Below are positions 13,146-15,756 of a stretch of 15,756 bases of DNA, piece after piece (position 1 is the stretch's first letter; the number at the start of each line of letters is the position of its first letter). This stretch comes from Emcibacteraceae bacterium (GTDB lineage Bacteria; Pseudomonadota; Alphaproteobacteria; Sphingomonadales; Emcibacteraceae), in contig JAESUD010000140.1 in assembly GCA_016763335.1 (NCBI GenBank), positions 1 through 15,756 on the forward strand, given 5' to 3'. A program made the translations under genes and the position numbers. Under the pieces are notes generated by a model. The model searched no databases. It worked only from the letters and a program-made list of their open reading frames with translations, and was not told where the DNA came from.

Positions 13146-15756
13146 ATGAGTCACTTTATAGACAGACTAACGTTCTTTTCCGGGGAAAAGCCGGAGCCAT
13201 TTTCGAATGGTCACGGTATCACTACCAGTGAAAACCGTTCTTGGGAAAAAGCCTATAGGGGGCGCTGGGCGCATGATAAAGTCGTGCGTTCAACCCACGG
13301 CGTTAACTGCACAGGATCTTGTAGCTGGAAGATCTATGTTAAAGGCGGCCTGGTAACATGGGAAACTCAACAAACCGATTACCCAAGAACCAGACCCGAC
13401 CTGCCAAACCACGAACCCCGTGGCTGTGCAAGGGGCGCCAGCTATAGTTGGTATCTATATAGTTCCGCTCGGGTAAAATATCCCATGATCAGAAGCAAAC
13501 TTCTGAAATTATGGCGCGAAAGACGTAATGTCTACCGCGACCCTGTTGTCGCTTGGGAGAATATTGTTGAAAACCCGCAACACACAAAATCATACAAAAC
13601 AGCCCGCGGCCTTGGTGGATTTGTCCGGGCTGAATGGGACGAAGTCAACGAAATTATCGCGTCAGCCAATATTTACACAGCTAAAAAATATGGCCCCGAT
13701 AGGATCGTTGGCTTCTCTCCCATTCCTGCCATGTCGATGATTTCATATGCAGCAGGTAGCCGTTACTTGTCATTGATCGGTGGCGTGTGCCTGAGTTTCT
13801 ATGACTGGTACTGCGATCTTCCGCCGGCATCACCACAAGTGTGGGGCGAACAAACGGACGTTCCGGAAAGTGCCGACTGGTATAATTCAAATTATATTAT
13901 GGCTTGGGGCTCCAACGTGCCGCAAACCAGAACTCCGGACGCTCATTTCTTCACCGAAGTGCGCTATAAGGGTACAAAAACCGTGGCAATCACACCAGAT
14001 TATAGTGAAGTAGCCAAACTATCCGATATGTGGCTTAACCCGCGTCAAGGCACCGATAGTGCGATGGCGATGGCATTCGGCCATGTTATTCTGAAAGAAT
14101 TTCATGTTGACGGACAAAGTGATTATTTTGATGAATATTGCAGACTTTATTCCGATATGCCGTTCCTGGTCAGATTAGAAGAAACGGACGGTGAACTGGT
14201 TGCCGGACGTACACTTCGCGCTTCTGATTTTAAAGATAATCTCGGACAGGAAAATAACCCTGAATGGAAAACGCTGGTATATGACACCAACACCAACAAA
14301 CTTGCTGTGCCAAATGGCACCGTTGGCTCGCGTTGGGGTGAAGAAAAAAACTGGAATCTTGAAGCAAAAAATGTCGCGAATGGCAAAGAGATATGGCCAG
14401 AAAAATCATTTATCCGCAAACATGACGAAGTTGTCGACGTCTGTTTCCCGTATTTTGGCAACATCGAAAATGATCAACCGATATTCAATGCCACAGACCA
14501 TAGCAGTATTTTAAAACATAAAATTCCTGCCCGTAAGGTAAAAACCAAAGACGGTGAAATTCTTGTGGCGACCGTCTACGACCTTATGGTCGCAAACTAC
14601 GGTGTTGATCAAGGCCTCGGCGGTGATCATGTGGCGAAAGACTTTGATGATGACGCGCCCTATACCCCGGCATGGCAAGAAAAAATTACCGGCGTTTCTC
14701 GCGAAAAAATCATTAAAATTGCCCGTGAATTTGCGGACAATGCTGATAAAACCCGTGGCCGTTCCATGGTTATTCTCGGCGCGGCGATCAATCATTGGTA
14801 CCATATGGATATGACCTATCGTGGTATTATTAATATGCTTGTCATGTGTGGCTGTATCGGTAAATCCGGTGGTGGTTGGGCCCATTATGTGGGACAGGAA
14901 AAACTGCGACCTCAAACCGGATGGCAACCCCTTGCCTTCGCTCTTGATTGGAACAGACCACCGCGTCATATGAACAGTACGTCATTTTTCTATAGTCATT
15001 CTAGCCAATGGCGCTATGAAAAACTCGGTGTGGATGAAATACTCTCCCCCCTAGCTGATAAAGAAAAATGGAAAGATTATTCCCTTATCGACTGTAACGT
15101 CCGTTCTGAACGGATGGGCTGGCTTCCGTCTGCACCACAGCTTGAGGAAAACCCGCTTCAGCTTTCCAAAGAAGACAAAGAAGCCGGAAAAACTTCTGCT
15201 GAATATATTTCGCAGCGACTTAAAGATAGATCACTTCGCATGTCTTGTGAAGCACCGGATAATCCAAAGAACTTCCCGAGAAACATGTTTATCTGGCGTT
15301 CAAACATTTTGGGATCAAGCGGTAAAGGCCATGAATATATGCTTAAATATCTACTCGGCACACAAAATGGTGTTCTTGGTAAAGATTTGGGCGCACAAGG
15401 AGACGCCAAACCATCTGAAGTCGACTGGGTTGACGATGCACCGGAAGGCAAACTTGATCTTGTGGTGACGCTCGATTTTAGAATGTCTACCACATGTCTT
15501 TATTCCGATATCGTTTTACCAAGTGCCACATGGTACGAGAAAAACGACCTTAACACCTCGGATATGCATCCTTTCATCCATCCCTTAAGCCGCGCCGTTG
15601 ACCCCGCTTGGGAAAGCCGCAGCGATTGGGATATTTACAAAGGATTTGCCAAGAAATTTTCTGAACTTTGCGTTGGACATCTCGGTGAAGAAACCGATGT
15701 AGTTGCGCTGCCGATCCTGCATGATACACCAGGCGAACTAGCACAGGCGACAGGCG
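13146..15756 (+). CDS. narG: Respiratory nitrate reductase alpha subunit (partial, cut by window edge)
   Basis: NarG is the molybdenum bis-MGD catalytic subunit that reduces nitrate to nitrite on the cytoplasmic face of the inner membrane, taking electrons from NarH and NarI. The frame from ATG 13146 stays open for 870 codons to the window edge; the family is about 1,240 residues, so roughly the last third is missing. It aligns closely with E. coli NarG from the first residues. FS0 cluster ligands are H51, C55, C59 and C94 (T-H-G-V-N-C-T-G-S-C, then P-R-G-C). The molybdenum-ligand aspartate is D220 in S-F-Y-D-W-Y-C-D-L-P. W-G-S-N-V-P-Q-T-R-T-P-D also matches. There is no functional Tat signal, consistent with a cytoplasm-facing enzyme. 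An AGAAAGA ribosome-binding site precedes the start. It follows narK2 by 46 bases and is probably on the same transcript; narHJI are expected next. Confidence 0.98.
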   Translation, partial: MSHFIDRLTFFSGEKPEPFSNGHGITTSENRSWEKAYRGRWAHDKVVRSTHGVNCTGSCSWKIYVKGGLVTWETQQTDYPRTRPDLPNHEPRGCARGASYSWYLYSSARVKYPMIRSKLLKLWRERRNVYRDPVVAWENIVENPQHTKSYKTARGLGGFVRAEWDEVNEIIASANIYTAKKYGPDRIVGFSPIPAMSMISYAAGSRYLSLIGGVCLSFYDWYCDLPPASPQVWGEQTDVPESADWYNSNYIMAWGSNVPQTRTPDAHFFTEVRYKGTKTVAITPDYSEVAKLSDMWLNPRQGTDSAMAMAFGHVILKEFHVDGQSDYFDEYCRLYSDMPFLVRLEETDGELVAGRTLRASDFKDNLGQENNPEWKTLVYDTNTNKLAVPNGTVGSRWGEEKNWNLEAKNVANGKEIWPEKSFIRKHDEVVDVCFPYFGNIENDQPIFNATDHSSILKHKIPARKVKTKDGEILVATVYDLMVANYGVDQGLGGDHVAKDFDDDAPYTPAWQEKITGVSREKIIKIAREFADNADKTRGRSMVILGAAINHWYHMDMTYRGIINMLVMCGCIGKSGGGWAHYVGQEKLRPQTGWQPLAFALDWNRPPRHMNSTSFFYSHSSQWRYEKLGVDEILSPLADKEKWKDYSLIDCNVRSERMGWLPSAPQLEENPLQLSKEDKEAGKTSAEYISQRLKDRSLRMSCEAPDNPKNFPRNMFIWRSNILGSSGKGHEYMLKYLLGTQNGVLGKDLGAQGDAKPSEVDWVDDAPEGKLDLVVTLDFRMSTTCLYSDIVLPSATWYEKNDLNTSDMHPFIHPLSRAVDPAWESRSDWDIYKGFAKKFSELCVGHLGEETDVVALPILHDTPGELAQATG

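Noticed and set aside
13146..13200. Possible Tat signal at the NarG N-terminus
   Set aside because: No twin arginine or hydrophobic core is present. The start resembles E. coli NarG, which stays on the cytoplasmic side.
14511..14969. A minus-strand open frame of about 150 codons inside narG
   Set aside because: It is antisense to the strongly conserved narG frame, has no recognisable domain, and is explained by codon bias of narG. The same holds for the other antisense and off-frame openings across narG.
1..15756. Mobile elements, CRISPR arrays, tRNA or rRNA genes, long repeats
   Set aside because: I looked for transposase or integrase motifs, regularly spaced repeats, tRNA-like cloverleaf ends and long direct repeats, and saw none; the genes are closely packed.

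Overview
The window looks like a chromosomal segment of a moderately AT-rich alphaproteobacterium that respires nitrate. The alphaproteobacterial assignment rests on the gene order hemC-hemD-Mic60/mitofilin-hemY, divergent from tsaD-gpsA-YciI-Rieske. This order is typical of that class, and the HemY has the C-terminal cysteine ribbon seen in alphaproteobacterial HemY proteins. I cannot name a genus. I see no mobile element, CRISPR array, tRNA or rRNA. No gene-free stretch exceeds 300 bases; the longest is the roughly 220-base divergent promoter region before the first narK.

Left part (1-2624, minus strand): a tight leftward housekeeping operon. It runs tsaD (tRNA t6A synthesis), gpsA (glycerol-3-phosphate for phospholipids), a YciI-family protein, and the start of a small Rieske-type 2Fe-2S protein cut by the window edge. 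A roughly 105-base divergent promoter region containing a 7-bp dyad separates it from the rightward heme operon (2730-6866). That operon holds hemC and hemD (consecutive enzymes to uroporphyrinogen III), a Mic60-like membrane/coiled-coil protein and HemY, with overlapping or nearly abutting reading frames.

Right part (about 6900-15756): a nitrate-respiration block. It contains an outer-membrane porin of the alginate-export family type and a convergent, minus-strand regulator. After these come two narK-type nitrate/nitrite transporters and narG, the catalytic subunit of membrane-bound nitrate reductase. narG is open to the window edge; narH, narJ and narI probably follow outside.

The most interesting item is the regulator at 8294-9889. 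It appears to fuse an N-terminal NIT (nitrate/nitrite-sensing) domain to a CRP/FNR effector domain and ends in a cysteine-rich tail. Its recognition helix carries the E-x-x-S-R residues of FNR. Two near-identical FNR-type boxes (TTGAC-N4-ATCAA) lie in the promoters on either side, one before the porin and one before narK. I infer a compact one-component circuit: nitrate or nitrite binds the NIT domain, the FNR-like domain acts at the two boxes, and porin, transporters and reductase are switched on together.
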